Positions 16,516 to 23,824 of a stretch of 29,018 nucleotides of DNA are shown one piece after another. Source of the stretch: a virus; IMG/VR virus record IMGVR_UViG_3300038713_000106, positions 1-29,018 of that record. The stretch is one strand, 5' to 3'. The notes beneath the pieces were generated by a model, which saw nothing but the letters and a program-made list of their open reading frames with translations, was not told where the DNA came from and did no database searches. Within the stretch, counting starts at the first letter, position 1. Each line of letters starts with the position of its first letter. A program made the translations under genes and the position numbers.

Positions 16516-16544
16516 GAACAATATAATGACTTTTATATTTATAA
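16516..16544 (+). promoter_or_regulatory. Phage late promoter candidate P4
   Basis: GAACAA at 16516-16521, 14 bases, TATTTATAA at 16536-16544. It follows the terminator block and the divergent minus-strand gene and restarts plus-strand transcription for the neck, portal and fibre genes. Eleven bases lie between the element and the preferred ATG at 16556. Because no further terminator is visible up to 24930, it may also drive the envelope and lysis module. Confidence 0.66.
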
Positions 16545-16555
16545 TAAACTATATT

Positions 16556-16768
16556 ATGGCTTGGAAAGTTAAAGACGAATACAAAGATTACAAACCCTTA
16601 AATATGAACTTATCATTTGGTGAATTAAAACCTCATCAAGTAAATAATTTAAGCCAAGAGTTTAAAGAAAAATATTTTACAAACAAATCTAAAAAGAAAA
16701 AAATCAAAACAAAAAGAGTAGAAATAGAAGACGATTTAGATTTTATAGGCGGTAACAATGGGAACTAA
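16556..16768 (+). CDS. Small hypothetical head-region protein, 70 aa
   Basis: Preferred start ATG 16556, giving MAWKVKDEYKDYKPLNMNLS as N terminus; an upstream in-frame ATG at 16526 lies inside promoter P4 and would add a hydrophobic tail of no clear use. The protein continues with a helical stretch (HQVNNLSQEFKEKYF) and a lysine-rich segment followed by acidic residues. I recognise MAWKVKD-type small proteins as neighbours of structural genes in flavobacterial phages, without known role. It overlaps the next small frame by 11 bp. It is the first gene of the P4 transcript. Confidence 0.7.
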   Translation: MAWKVKDEYKDYKPLNMNLSFGELKPHQVNNLSQEFKEKYFTNKSKKKKIKTKRVEIEDDLDFIGGNNGN

Positions 16769-16907
16769 AATAGATTGGTTACATATAGATTGGGATATGC
16801 ACAATGAATTAAAAGAAAAGCTATCAAAAGCAAAAAGCGAAGAAGAAAAGGAAAAATTACACAAAGAATATCATAATAAAGTATTTTCGACTAATGGGAA
16901 TGTATAA
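16758..16907 (+). CDS. Small helical protein, 49 aa
   Basis: This frame fills the gap between the 70-aa gene and the 204-aa gene, overlapping the first by 11 bp and the second by 14 bp. The product begins MGTKIDWLHIDWDMHNELKE and continues with a very charged helix (SKAKSEEEKEKLHKEYHNK), so a small amphipathic or coiled-coil protein is likely. No family recognised. The overlap chain and natural composition are the evidence; the location suggests a minor virion or assembly factor. Confidence 0.62.
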   Translation: MGTKIDWLHIDWDMHNELKEKLSKAKSEEEKEKLHKEYHNKVFSTNGNV

Positions 16908-17508
16908 TTTAGAATTTACGGGTACTATGCCCCCTACTGTATTAGGTGGTAGTGTAACTTTTTATGAAAACTTAAATAGTTTAGTAGATATACCAAATAC
17001 AAAATATATTATAGCTTTGTGTAGATCAAGAAAAACAAATATAACAAGATGTGTTACAACTTTTCCAGTTGACGGTAGTAATGATATAGATAATCCCGTT
17101 TATTTTAATAATGATAGATTTTGGAAATTTCGTATTACTTTTTTATTTGCTAAAAAAAGTATAAGAAATATATATGACAATTCTGTAAATAGGAAATTAA
17201 GTTTAGTTTGTATGCCTACTGACGATACAATAGACATAGATTTATATTATCATTCTTTAAATAGTTATTTATTTAGCTCAGCCGACCCGTCACAAGAAGT
17301 TTTAACAAAAATAGAGGGTACTAATATAGTAGTTAATTTAAAGTGTAAAGAGGATTATGTGCAAAAGGGCGATTTTCCAGTTAGTTTTTTTACAGAATAT
17401 AATGATAATGACGTTGTACCTATAATTCCTAGTACAGATAGTGGGCAACCCGCTTCTGACCAAGAAGAATTAAATGCTCAATACGGAACACAAACATACG
17501 AAGTATAA
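16894..17508 (+). CDS. Hypothetical structural-region protein, 204 aa
   Basis: The product starts MGMYNLEFTGTMPPTVLGGS (a second ATG at 16900 is equally good) and is rich in beta-forming segments: VTFYENLNSLVDIPNTKYII, RFWKFRITFLFAKKSIRNI, SFFTEYNDNDVVPIIP. It has no signal peptide or membrane segment. Its C-terminal quarter is acidic and polar (STDSGQPASDQEELNAQYGT). I do not recognise a family. It directly precedes the portal gene (one base between the stop and the portal ATG), so a neck, portal-associated or head-completion role is plausible but unproven. Confidence 0.7.
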   Translation: MGMYNLEFTGTMPPTVLGGSVTFYENLNSLVDIPNTKYIIALCRSRKTNITRCVTTFPVDGSNDIDNPVYFNNDRFWKFRITFLFAKKSIRNIYDNSVNRKLSLVCMPTDDTIDIDLYYHSLNSYLFSSADPSQEVLTKIEGTNIVVNLKCKEDYVQKGDFPVSFFTEYNDNDVVPIIPSTDSGQPASDQEELNAQYGTQTYEV

Positions 17509-17509
17509 A

Positions 17510-19678
17510 ATGAAGAAAAAAGACAACATATCGGTTATACATTTGGCGGAATATAATCTACCAACTATAAAAGAAGTAAATAACAAAGACTATATTGAGT
17601 TTGGAGCGGATAATATGTACCCTCAATATTTATTAGAGCTATACAATGGTAGTAGTATAAACAACGCTATTATAAAAGGTGTTAGTAGTATGATTTATGG
17701 AGAGGGTTTAGACGCTACCGATAGAGAAAAAGACGATAATAAAAAACAAAGTTGGTTAGCTTTAAACACTTTACTACATAATTCACCAAAAGATACGTTA
17801 AAATGTTTAGCATTTGATTTAAAACTATTTGGAATGTGTTACATTAATACTATATGGAACAGACCAAGAACAAAAATAGTAGAAGTAAGACATATTCCAG
17901 CTCAATATATAAGAAGTGGTAAAGCGGACGCTTACGGTAAAGTAAATAATTACTATTATAGTGCGAATTGGGAAAACACAAGAAAACATAAACCAAGATA
18001 TTATAAAGCATTTGATTTAAAAGATAGGTCGGACGCTAATCAAGTGTTATGTATAAAGGATTATAGCCCTGGTACTTTTTACTATGCTACACCCGACTAC
18101 CAAGGTTCTACTAGCTATATACAATTAGATATGGAAATAGCTCAATTTCACTTGTCAAATATAAAAAGTGGTATGTTTCCTAGTATGGCTATAAATATGG
18201 CTAACGGAATACCTACACAAGAAGAAAGAAGAACAATAGAAAGACAAATAAATACTAAATTTGGCGGTAGTGGTAATGCGGGTAAAATACTATTAACGTT
18301 TAACGACGGTAAAGATACCGCTCCAGAAATAGTACCTATTAACGCTAATGACAATAGCGATAGTTACCAATTTTTATCACAAGAAACTACAAGAAAGGTT
18401 TTGACGGGTCATAGGGTAACAAGTCCTTTACTATTTGGTGTAAAGGGTGACGGATCTGGATTTGGTAATAATGCTGACGAATTAAGAGATAGTTACAGTT
18501 TATTTAACAATACTGTAATTAAACCATTTCAAAACACGCTTTTAGAGGGTTTAGAGCCAATATTTCACGCTAACGACATAAACCTAGATTTATACTTTAA
18601 AACGCTAAAACCCGCTGATTTTATAGATATTGGAAATGTAGATAAATTAGATGAAGAAGAACAAGAAAAAGAGGGAATAGATACGGGTGATGAAATTAAA
18701 AAAGAATTTAAGGCGTTAGACGACATAGATACAAAGCCAACTAAAGGAATGATAGAAGAAGCTAAAAAGGGTTTAGAATGGCGTAAAGAATACGGTCGAG
18801 GTGGTACTATGGTTGGTGTAGCTAGAGCTAGAGATATTGCAAATGGTAAAAACTTGTCTATATCTACAATAAAACGAATGAATAGTTTTTTTGCTAGACA
18901 CGAAAAAAGTAGTAAACAAGGAGAGGGTTTTGAACCAGGCGAGGACGGATTTCCGTCAAGAGGTCGTATAGCTTGGGCGTTATGGGGCGGTGACGCTGGG
19001 CAAAGTTGGTCAAAAAAAAAAGTCCAAGAAATAGAAAACGTTGAAGAATTAACTGAATTATCGGACGAACAATTTGATGAGGTTTTAAGCAAATTAGACG
19101 GACAACAAATAAATAGTGAAGAATGGGAAATAGTAGATGAAAGAGATTATGGTAGTAAAGAAAGTTACGAAGATTGGGCAAATAGATTAATACAAAAAAA
19201 AGAAAATTTTGCGGTTAATGAAATTAAATCTAATGAAGACAAATTTAGCTATTTAGACAAAGCTATATATAGAGTTAGGTTTAAATATGCGGTAGGATCA
19301 ACAAAAGCAAAAAAAACTGGTAAAAGTAGACCGTTTTGTGAAAATATGATGAGATTAAGTAGAGGTGGTTTTGTATGGAGAATAGAAGACATAGACAATG
19401 CTAGTCGAAGCGGTGTTAATAAGCAATTAGGACATAAAGGTAAAAAATATGATTTATTTAAGTTTAAAGGCGGGGTTTATTGTAGACATAAATGGAAAGA
19501 AATACTATATAGACTTAAACAAGGTACAGAATTAAAAGACGGACAAAGTTTAGATAATGATTATAACAAAGTTAATAGTATTCCTAAAAGTTATGTAAGA
19601 AGTCCTAGAGGAATTAAAGAAAGTAAAATAGCTCCCGTAAATATGCCTAACCAAGGGGCATACCCGGGAAAAAAATAA
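17510..19678 (+). CDS. Portal protein fused to two extra C-terminal domains
   Basis: The 722-residue protein has a portal core in its first 380 residues (YIEFGADNMYPQYLLELYNG near the start, then GVSSMIYGEGLDATD and ETTRKVLTGHRVTSPLLFG). Two further domains follow. About 408-505: KGMIEEAKKGLEWRKEYGRG, VGVARARDIANGKNLSISTI, then SRGRIAWALWGGDAGQSW, a block I know from head proteins of many phages but cannot name. About 578-670: YRVRFKYAVGSTKAKKTGKS, SRPFCENMMRLSRGG, GVYCRHKW, resembling a minor-head (MuF-like) module with conserved C and H. The start at 17510 is preferred to an upstream ATG (17474) that lies in the previous gene. The portal ring forms the DNA gate of the head. Confidence 0.82.
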   Translation: MKKKDNISVIHLAEYNLPTIKEVNNKDYIEFGADNMYPQYLLELYNGSSINNAIIKGVSSMIYGEGLDATDREKDDNKKQSWLALNTLLHNSPKDTLKCLAFDLKLFGMCYINTIWNRPRTKIVEVRHIPAQYIRSGKADAYGKVNNYYYSANWENTRKHKPRYYKAFDLKDRSDANQVLCIKDYSPGTFYYATPDYQGSTSYIQLDMEIAQFHLSNIKSGMFPSMAINMANGIPTQEERRTIERQINTKFGGSGNAGKILLTFNDGKDTAPEIVPINANDNSDSYQFLSQETTRKVLTGHRVTSPLLFGVKGDGSGFGNNADELRDSYSLFNNTVIKPFQNTLLEGLEPIFHANDINLDLYFKTLKPADFIDIGNVDKLDEEEQEKEGIDTGDEIKKEFKALDDIDTKPTKGMIEEAKKGLEWRKEYGRGGTMVGVARARDIANGKNLSISTIKRMNSFFARHEKSSKQGEGFEPGEDGFPSRGRIAWALWGGDAGQSWSKKKVQEIENVEELTELSDEQFDEVLSKLDGQQINSEEWEIVDERDYGSKESYEDWANRLIQKKENFAVNEIKSNEDKFSYLDKAIYRVRFKYAVGSTKAKKTGKSRPFCENMMRLSRGGFVWRIEDIDNASRSGVNKQLGHKGKKYDLFKFKGGVYCRHKWKEILYRLKQGTELKDGQSLDNDYNKVNSIPKSYVRSPRGIKESKIAPVNMPNQGAYPGKK

Positions 19679-19686
19679 TATAAAAT

Positions 19687-20262
19687 ATGGCGATACAACA
19701 TACATTATTTATAAGTACAAATAGACTAAAAAAAGATAGTAGTTTAGGCGGTAGTGTAGACGACGACTTATTACTACCATATATACTTATGGCTCAAGAT
19801 AGATATATACTACCCGTACTAGGAACGGATTTATACAATAAGCTAATAAGCGAAGTAAATAATGACACTTTGACGGGTAATTATTTAACGTTACTACAAA
19901 CATATATACAACCCGCTTTAGTACAGTTTTCGTACGCCGTTATTTTACCGTTTTTACGTTTAAGAATGGTTAATAATGCGGTTGTTACTATGTCAAGTGA
20001 ACAAGGCGGTAGTGTTAGTCACGAAGACCTAAAACCATTAATAAATTCGGCTATGGATATGGGCGAGTTTTATAGAGAAAGATTAATTGACTATATAAGA
20101 AATAATACGGGTTTATTTCCCGAATATTCTACTAACACGGGAGCTGATTTAAACCCAACAACACAGAATTATTATGCTGGTTTAAATCTTGACGTAGCAC
20201 CAACAAGCAATAAAATTAAAAGTTTTTTACAAGGTGCTAATATAACTATATTTGATTGTTAA
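19687..20262 (+). CDS. Head-tail connector/adaptor protein (DUF6712-like)
   Basis: The 191-residue product starts MAIQHTLFISTNRLKKDSSL and contains YILMAQDRYILPVLGTDLYN followed by LQTYIQPALVQFSYAVILPF. The DRYILPxLGxxLYxxL helix pattern is typical of the connector-like proteins that follow the portal in Bacteroidota phages. It ends IKSFLQGANITIFDC. Its role would be to join portal and tail terminator. It lies nine bases after the portal stop; the family name is recalled from pattern and not verified. Confidence 0.72.
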   Translation: MAIQHTLFISTNRLKKDSSLGGSVDDDLLLPYILMAQDRYILPVLGTDLYNKLISEVNNDTLTGNYLTLLQTYIQPALVQFSYAVILPFLRLRMVNNAVVTMSSEQGGSVSHEDLKPLINSAMDMGEFYRERLIDYIRNNTGLFPEYSTNTGADLNPTTQNYYAGLNLDVAPTSNKIKSFLQGANITIFDC

Positions 20263-20263
20263 A

Positions 20264-20386
20264 ATGATAACAAAACAAAAGGTAAAAGAAAGAAAAAAAA
20301 ATATTAATAAACTTAAAACATATTTAAGAAAAAATGGCTTCACAAAGACTAACAGACAAAACGGCTCTAGCCGAACCGACCGCTAA
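20264..20386 (+). CDS. Possible 40-aa basic peptide
   Basis: An ATG one base after the connector stop opens a 40-residue frame, MITKQKVKERKKNINKLKTY then LRKNGFTKTNRQNGSSRTDR. It is very basic and helical. The second half overlaps the start of the fibre-like gene by 53 bp, which is more than usual for this genome, so it could be non-coding leader DNA. Its regular spacing from the upstream stop argues for translation. Confidence 0.4.
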   Translation: MITKQKVKERKKNINKLKTYLRKNGFTKTNRQNGSSRTDR

Positions 20387-20858
20387 AGACGATTTATATA
20401 TGATTGTCGATAAGTCCGATACTACGGGTAGTAGTGCGGGAACAAGTAAAAAAATCGACGCTAAATTTATTATACAAACTGATATAGTAACGGGTAATTT
20501 AGACTTAAATACTAATCCTTTAACTTTAGTAGCACAACCTGGACTTGGTTATATAGTACAACCTCTTTCTATTACTGTTTTATATACTTTTAATACTATA
20601 CCAAGTCCAACAGCAAATAATGTGTATATAAATTATGATAGTAGTGATCCAACCGAATATTTAGTAAGACAAAGAGATTTTATTAGAAATGATTCCGCTA
20701 GTAGAACTTATCAATTTGGTGCTTCTGGCTTTACTACCGGTGACGGAGTTTATGCGGGAAGTATAGAAAATAGAGCGCTAGTAATGTGGGCAACTGCTGA
20801 TTTAGGTGGTAATGGTGCTTTTAAAGTTTATGTAACATATCAAATAGTAAAATTATAA
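20334..20858 (+). CDS. Fibre-like virion protein, 174 aa
   Basis: The N terminus, LTDKTALAEPTAKDDLYMIV followed by DKSDTTGSSAGTSKKIDAK, is the kind of short attachment segment found in head-fibre or tail-fibre proteins of Bacteroidota phages. The rest is beta-rich, with many polar and glycine residues (RTYQFGASGFTTGDGVYAGS, LVMWATADLGGNGAFKVYVT), consistent with a small trimeric head domain. It has no signal peptide, so it should be a cytoplasmically assembled virion part. Position after the connector and before the envelope module fits an adsorption or decoration protein. Which structure carries it cannot be told. Confidence 0.62.
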   Translation: MASQRLTDKTALAEPTAKDDLYMIVDKSDTTGSSAGTSKKIDAKFIIQTDIVTGNLDLNTNPLTLVAQPGLGYIVQPLSITVLYTFNTIPSPTANNVYINYDSSDPTEYLVRQRDFIRNDSASRTYQFGASGFTTGDGVYAGSIENRALVMWATADLGGNGAFKVYVTYQIVKL

Positions 20859-21886
20859 TGGAAACGTCTAAATATATATACGCTTTACTAATAATTATAA
20901 TATTAGGATTTGGTACTTGTCAAGCACAGTTTTTTAAATACGCTACTTTTTATACTACTATGAGTATAAATACAAGTATGATAGAAGACCAAGATTATAT
21001 AGCAATTAATAAAGGTTATGAAGAAACTACACAAATTAATTTGTACGACTACGACTTTACTATTGGGATTCGTAAAATCGCTAGGTTTGACTTTGAGCAA
21101 AAACTTAAAACTTGGTACTATGGTAATGAGCAAAGCGTTAGCGATTATACTACTATTGGTAATAATAGCGGTTGGGAGTATTTACTTAATTACTCTTTTA
21201 TTCGTAATAGGTCTGAAAAATTTACTAATCAAGATTTTTGGATTAGATATTTAGGAAATAATGGAGTTACAAAAATACAAATAAAGAATGATGAAGCACG
21301 GGATTTACAATTTACTTCATTTGATACTAGATATAGATTAAATAAAGGTCGTTGGGATTTTAGTTTAGGTGTGGTTGGTAGAAGCCATAGAGTTTACGGC
21401 TATAATCCTATTGAAGAAACTTGGGAAGTTGGCGAAGAAAGTTTTTTTGATCTGGCTAATGACTTTGGTTATAGTAGTCAATTTATAAATGGTCGTTTTC
21501 ATTGGTTTAAAAATGGTGAATTATTAGCAACGTCAAATGACGAATTTTTTAAACATTATTTCGGCTCGGCAATAGCTCAATATAATCAAAACGAAATAGA
21601 CGCTTTAGGTAGCGTATATGAGCTTTCTGCGGTGTTTGGAATGTCTTACTATAAGTATAGTAATGATTTTTGGCTTTTAAGTTGGGTAAATGTAATGCCG
21701 TATCATTACGGTTTAAATAAATTTAGTTATGAATACGACGATTTACCAATAGATTTAGATTTAGGACTTGTTACGGGTTGGAAAATAACAAAGTCGTTAG
21801 GTGTATTTATTGAGGGTACATATTTACGTTATTGGGAGAAACCTATATACGAGTGTAAATTAGGGTTTAATTATTTAATATTTTAG
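20858..21886 (+). CDS. Exported outer-membrane beta-barrel-like protein
   Basis: The 342-residue product has a signal peptide (YIYALLIIIILGFGTCQA, then cleavage near Gln24). The mature part is a series of alternating polar/hydrophobic aromatic strands, such as YDFTIGIRKIARFDFEQKLK, FTSFDTRYRLNKGRWDFSLG and YELSAVFGMSYYKYSNDFWL, and ends in the aromatic signature FNYLIF with a terminal Phe recognised by the outer-membrane insertion machinery. No enzyme motif is seen. It opens the envelope module, one base overlapping the fibre gene. Possible roles are outer-membrane disruption at lysis, receptor masking (superinfection exclusion), or a host-derived porin-like protein. A virion role is unlikely because of the signal peptide. 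Confidence 0.7.
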   Translation: METSKYIYALLIIIILGFGTCQAQFFKYATFYTTMSINTSMIEDQDYIAINKGYEETTQINLYDYDFTIGIRKIARFDFEQKLKTWYYGNEQSVSDYTTIGNNSGWEYLLNYSFIRNRSEKFTNQDFWIRYLGNNGVTKIQIKNDEARDLQFTSFDTRYRLNKGRWDFSLGVVGRSHRVYGYNPIEETWEVGEESFFDLANDFGYSSQFINGRFHWFKNGELLATSNDEFFKHYFGSAIAQYNQNEIDALGSVYELSAVFGMSYYKYSNDFWLLSWVNVMPYHYGLNKFSYEYDDLPIDLDLGLVTGWKITKSLGVFIEGTYLRYWEKPIYECKLGFNYLIF

Positions 21887-21888
21887 TT

Positions 21889-22398
21889 ATGAAAAAGTTG
21901 TTATTATTTTTTGTGTTTAGTTTTGGTTTTAGCCAAACAAATTGTGAATTATGCGTTGAGCAAAATGGCTTTTATTGTGGTGATGATGAAGCTAATTGGA
22001 CACAATATAGTCCTAACGGTTGTGTACCTAATGGTTTGAATGATTTATTTTATTTAAATGACGGTTGGCTTGATTGTGTAGACGGTTCAGACGAACAAAA
22101 CGCTACACCTACTACTTTAGCGGATTGTGATATATACAATATTGGCGATACTATATTTATAACTGACACTCTTTATATTAATGTTATTGACACTTTGTAT
22201 ATAAATACTATTGACACCTTAACTATAACCGAATATATAGATTGTTTAACCGGTATGCCTTGTGATAATACGGGTATAATAGAAATACTTAAAAAATCAC
22301 AAAACAAAAATAAAATATATAACATTGAGGGTAAAGAAATATACAGACGTAAAGGGTTATATATAGAGAATGGAAAAATTAACTTTAAATTAAAATAA
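21889..22398 (+). CDS. Secreted protein with LDL-receptor-A-like motif, octapeptide repeats and sorting-like tail
   Basis: Residues 1-17 form a signal peptide (LLLFFVFSFGFSQ). Eight cysteines (19, 22, 30, 45, 63, 80, 119, 125) suit an extracytoplasmic disulfide-bonded protein. Residues 56-69, LNDGWLDCVDGSDE, resemble the Ca-binding end of LDL-receptor class A modules (DCxDGSDE). Residues 91-114 are three octapeptide repeats with consensus xxDTLYIN. The last 27 residues (IYNIEGKEI, then GLYIENGKINFKLK) resemble the C-terminal type A sorting domain used by the Bacteroidota type IX secretion system, but are shorter than a full domain. It follows the barrel gene by two bases. Function unknown; the features point to the cell surface. 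Confidence 0.68.
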   Translation: MKKLLLFFVFSFGFSQTNCELCVEQNGFYCGDDEANWTQYSPNGCVPNGLNDLFYLNDGWLDCVDGSDEQNATPTTLADCDIYNIGDTIFITDTLYINVIDTLYINTIDTLTITEYIDCLTGMPCDNTGIIEILKKSQNKNKIYNIEGKEIYRRKGLYIENGKINFKLK

Positions 22399-22400
22399 AT

Positions 22401-22586
22401 ATGAAAGAAGTAATAATGAAAATGGTAAACAGTAGAAAATTTTGGTATGGATTCTCTATACTAATGGTAATAATGTTTTCCGAAGATTTAGGAATTAGTG
22501 AAACAAAAATGAATAGTTTGCTTGTTGTGGGTGTAGCTTTAATTATAGGGCAAGGACTAGCGGACAAATCTTGTAATATGAAATAA
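22401..22586 (+). CDS. Small two-TM membrane protein (holin-type candidate)
   Basis: The 61-residue protein (alternative ATGs at 22416 and 22422) has two hydrophobic segments, FWYGFSILMVIMF and SLLVVGVALIIGQGLA, separated by a polar turn (SEDLGISETKMN), with a basic N terminus. Size, topology and location in the lysis region fit a small holin or a membrane accessory of one. It lies two bases after the secreted protein. The later three-TM protein (23811) is the better holin candidate, so this may be an antiholin or pinholin, which is inference. Confidence 0.6.
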   Translation: MKEVIMKMVNSRKFWYGFSILMVIMFSEDLGISETKMNSLLVVGVALIIGQGLADKSCNMK

Positions 22587-22587
22587 A

Positions 22588-22863
22588 ATGGCTACGGAAA
22601 TTTCAGAAAACACTAAACTACAACTCAATATTAAAACAATAATAGCTATTATAGTTTTAGTTAGTAGCTTTGTTGGTCAATACTATGTTTTAAGTAATGA
22701 AATAGAACTAGCAAAACGTTTGCCCGAATCGGAAATATCTAGGTCGGAGCTGGATTTAAAGCTAGAATTAATTAGTAAAACTGTTATGTCTAACGCTGAA
22801 AAACTAGGAAAAATAGAAAACCAAGTAGAAAAAATTGAGGAAAGGGTTTACGAATTAAAATGA
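22588..22863 (+). CDS. TM plus coiled-coil membrane protein (spanin-like candidate)
   Basis: The 91-residue product has a short cytoplasmic N terminus, one hydrophobic segment (TIIAIIVLVSSFVGQYYVL) and a charged coiled coil (residues 37-91, with heptads in LELISKTVMSNAEKLGKIEN). The topology is that of an inner-membrane spanin or of a small lysis regulator; no lipoprotein partner with a clear lipobox is nearby, though the next gene is exported. It lies one base after the 61-aa gene and its stop overlaps the next ATG in ATGA fashion. Confidence 0.62.
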   Translation: MATEISENTKLQLNIKTIIAIIVLVSSFVGQYYVLSNEIELAKRLPESEISRSELDLKLELISKTVMSNAEKLGKIENQVEKIEERVYELK

Positions 22864-23210
22864 AATTTCTAAAATACATACTATTATTGTTGGTAAGCGG
22901 ATATTGTTGCGGTCAAGAAATTAGAGGGTCTAATGGAATATTAGTCGTAGAGTTCTACGCTGATTGGAATAAACATAATTCTTGCAAATATTTAGAACAA
23001 CTAAAAGAGTGTAAAACTCTAAAAGTTAATATAGATAAAAAAAAAGATTTACAAGAAGAATATAATATAGAGGTCTTACCAACTTTAATAGTTTTTAACA
23101 ATTCGGTCGAAATATGCCGATTTAAAGGTAATTTATTATTTCAATTAAATGTTGAAAAGAAAGAAGTACAAGCTAAAATAGATAGTATAATAATAAGTAA
23201 ATTTAGATAA
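22860..23210 (+). CDS. Exported thioredoxin-fold protein without the catalytic CxxC
   Basis: A signal peptide (FLKYILLLLVSGYCCG) is followed by a thioredoxin-like core: ILVVEFYADWNKHNSC, KTLKVNIDKKKDLQEEYNI, then VLPTLIVFNNSVEICRFKG with the cis-proline loop VLPT. At the position of the WCGPC motif it reads WNKHNSC, so the active-site cysteine pair is lost. It is therefore a thioredoxin-fold binding protein, not an oxidoreductase. Its coding overlaps the coiled-coil gene (ATGA) and the enzyme gene after it (1 bp). Export and position suggest a periplasmic role in the envelope module, perhaps as a scaffold or chaperone. Confidence 0.72.
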   Translation: MKFLKYILLLLVSGYCCGQEIRGSNGILVVEFYADWNKHNSCKYLEQLKECKTLKVNIDKKKDLQEEYNIEVLPTLIVFNNSVEICRFKGNLLFQLNVEKKEVQAKIDSIIISKFR

Positions 23211-23824
23211 TGAATTTAACACGAGAGTTAATAGAAAAAACTGTAAAAGATAAGGGTTACAATTGGTTTGAAAAAGGCGATTATAATTTAAACATTGTAG
23301 GCGTTAGAAATAGCTCTACGGGTGACGAGGTTACTAATAAATTTGACGATAAAATAACACTTTCTTACAAAGTAGACGGTAAATGGGAATTTTATAGTTT
23401 TGACGCTACAACAGACCCAGGGCGTTATTGGGTAGAAAATATAATGAGAGTAGAGGGCGTAGCGTGTATGAAGCCTGGACAATATAAAGCATATAGAATA
23501 GACAAGCATAGAGGAAACTATGACGCTCTTTGTCAAAGAGAGGGCGAGGTTACAGTATATAGAGATAACAATAAGGACGGTTGTTACGATTTAGACGATA
23601 ATAATACACAAACGGGATTTTTTGGTATAAATATACATAGAGCTACGGCTAGAGAAAAGAAAAAGTCTACACAAGTAGATAAATGGAGTGCGGGTTGTCA
23701 AGTAATAGCAAGTAATGACGATTGGAACGATTTTATTTTTGCTTGTTATAAAGCAAAAGAAATTTGGGGTAATAAGTTTACATATACATTAATTAATAGC
23801 GACGATATTTATGGGGATATTTAA
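23210..23824 (+). CDS. L,D-transpeptidase-like cell-wall enzyme (probable endolysin)
   Basis: The 204-residue protein has a YkuD-type catalytic signature: a histidine in GINIH followed 16 residues later by SAGC (about residues 143-163), the H-x(16)-S-x-G-C pattern where Cys is the nucleophile. Upstream are RYWVENIMRVEGVACMKPGQ and HRGNYDALCQREGEVTVYRD. A loop D-N-N-K-D-G-C-Y-D-L-D-D (near 119-130) resembles an EF-hand calcium loop. No signal peptide is present, so it would need the holin to reach peptidoglycan, as endolysins do. It lies between the exported thioredoxin-like gene and the holin, overlapping both. The enzymatic class is inferred from the motif; hydrolysis versus transpeptidation is undecided. 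Confidence 0.68.
   Translation: MNLTRELIEKTVKDKGYNWFEKGDYNLNIVGVRNSSTGDEVTNKFDDKITLSYKVDGKWEFYSFDATTDPGRYWVENIMRVEGVACMKPGQYKAYRIDKHRGNYDALCQREGEVTVYRDNNKDGCYDLDDNNTQTGFFGINIHRATAREKKKSTQVDKWSAGCQVIASNDDWNDFIFACYKAKEIWGNKFTYTLINSDDIYGDI

Noticed and set aside
17474-17509. Upstream ATG for the portal
   Set aside because: It lies inside the previous gene and adds 12 unremarkable residues; the ATG at 17510 follows the previous stop by one base, in the usual style here.
18565-19181. Long minus-strand frames opposite the portal
   Set aside because: Serine/leucine-rich antisense products of a well-supported gene, with no promoter or known motif.
22134-22162. ATACAA, 14 bases, TATTTATAA inside the secreted-protein gene
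   Set aside because: The spacing fits but two of six bases of the first half are wrong and it lies within coding repeats, so chance or repeat structure is sufficient.
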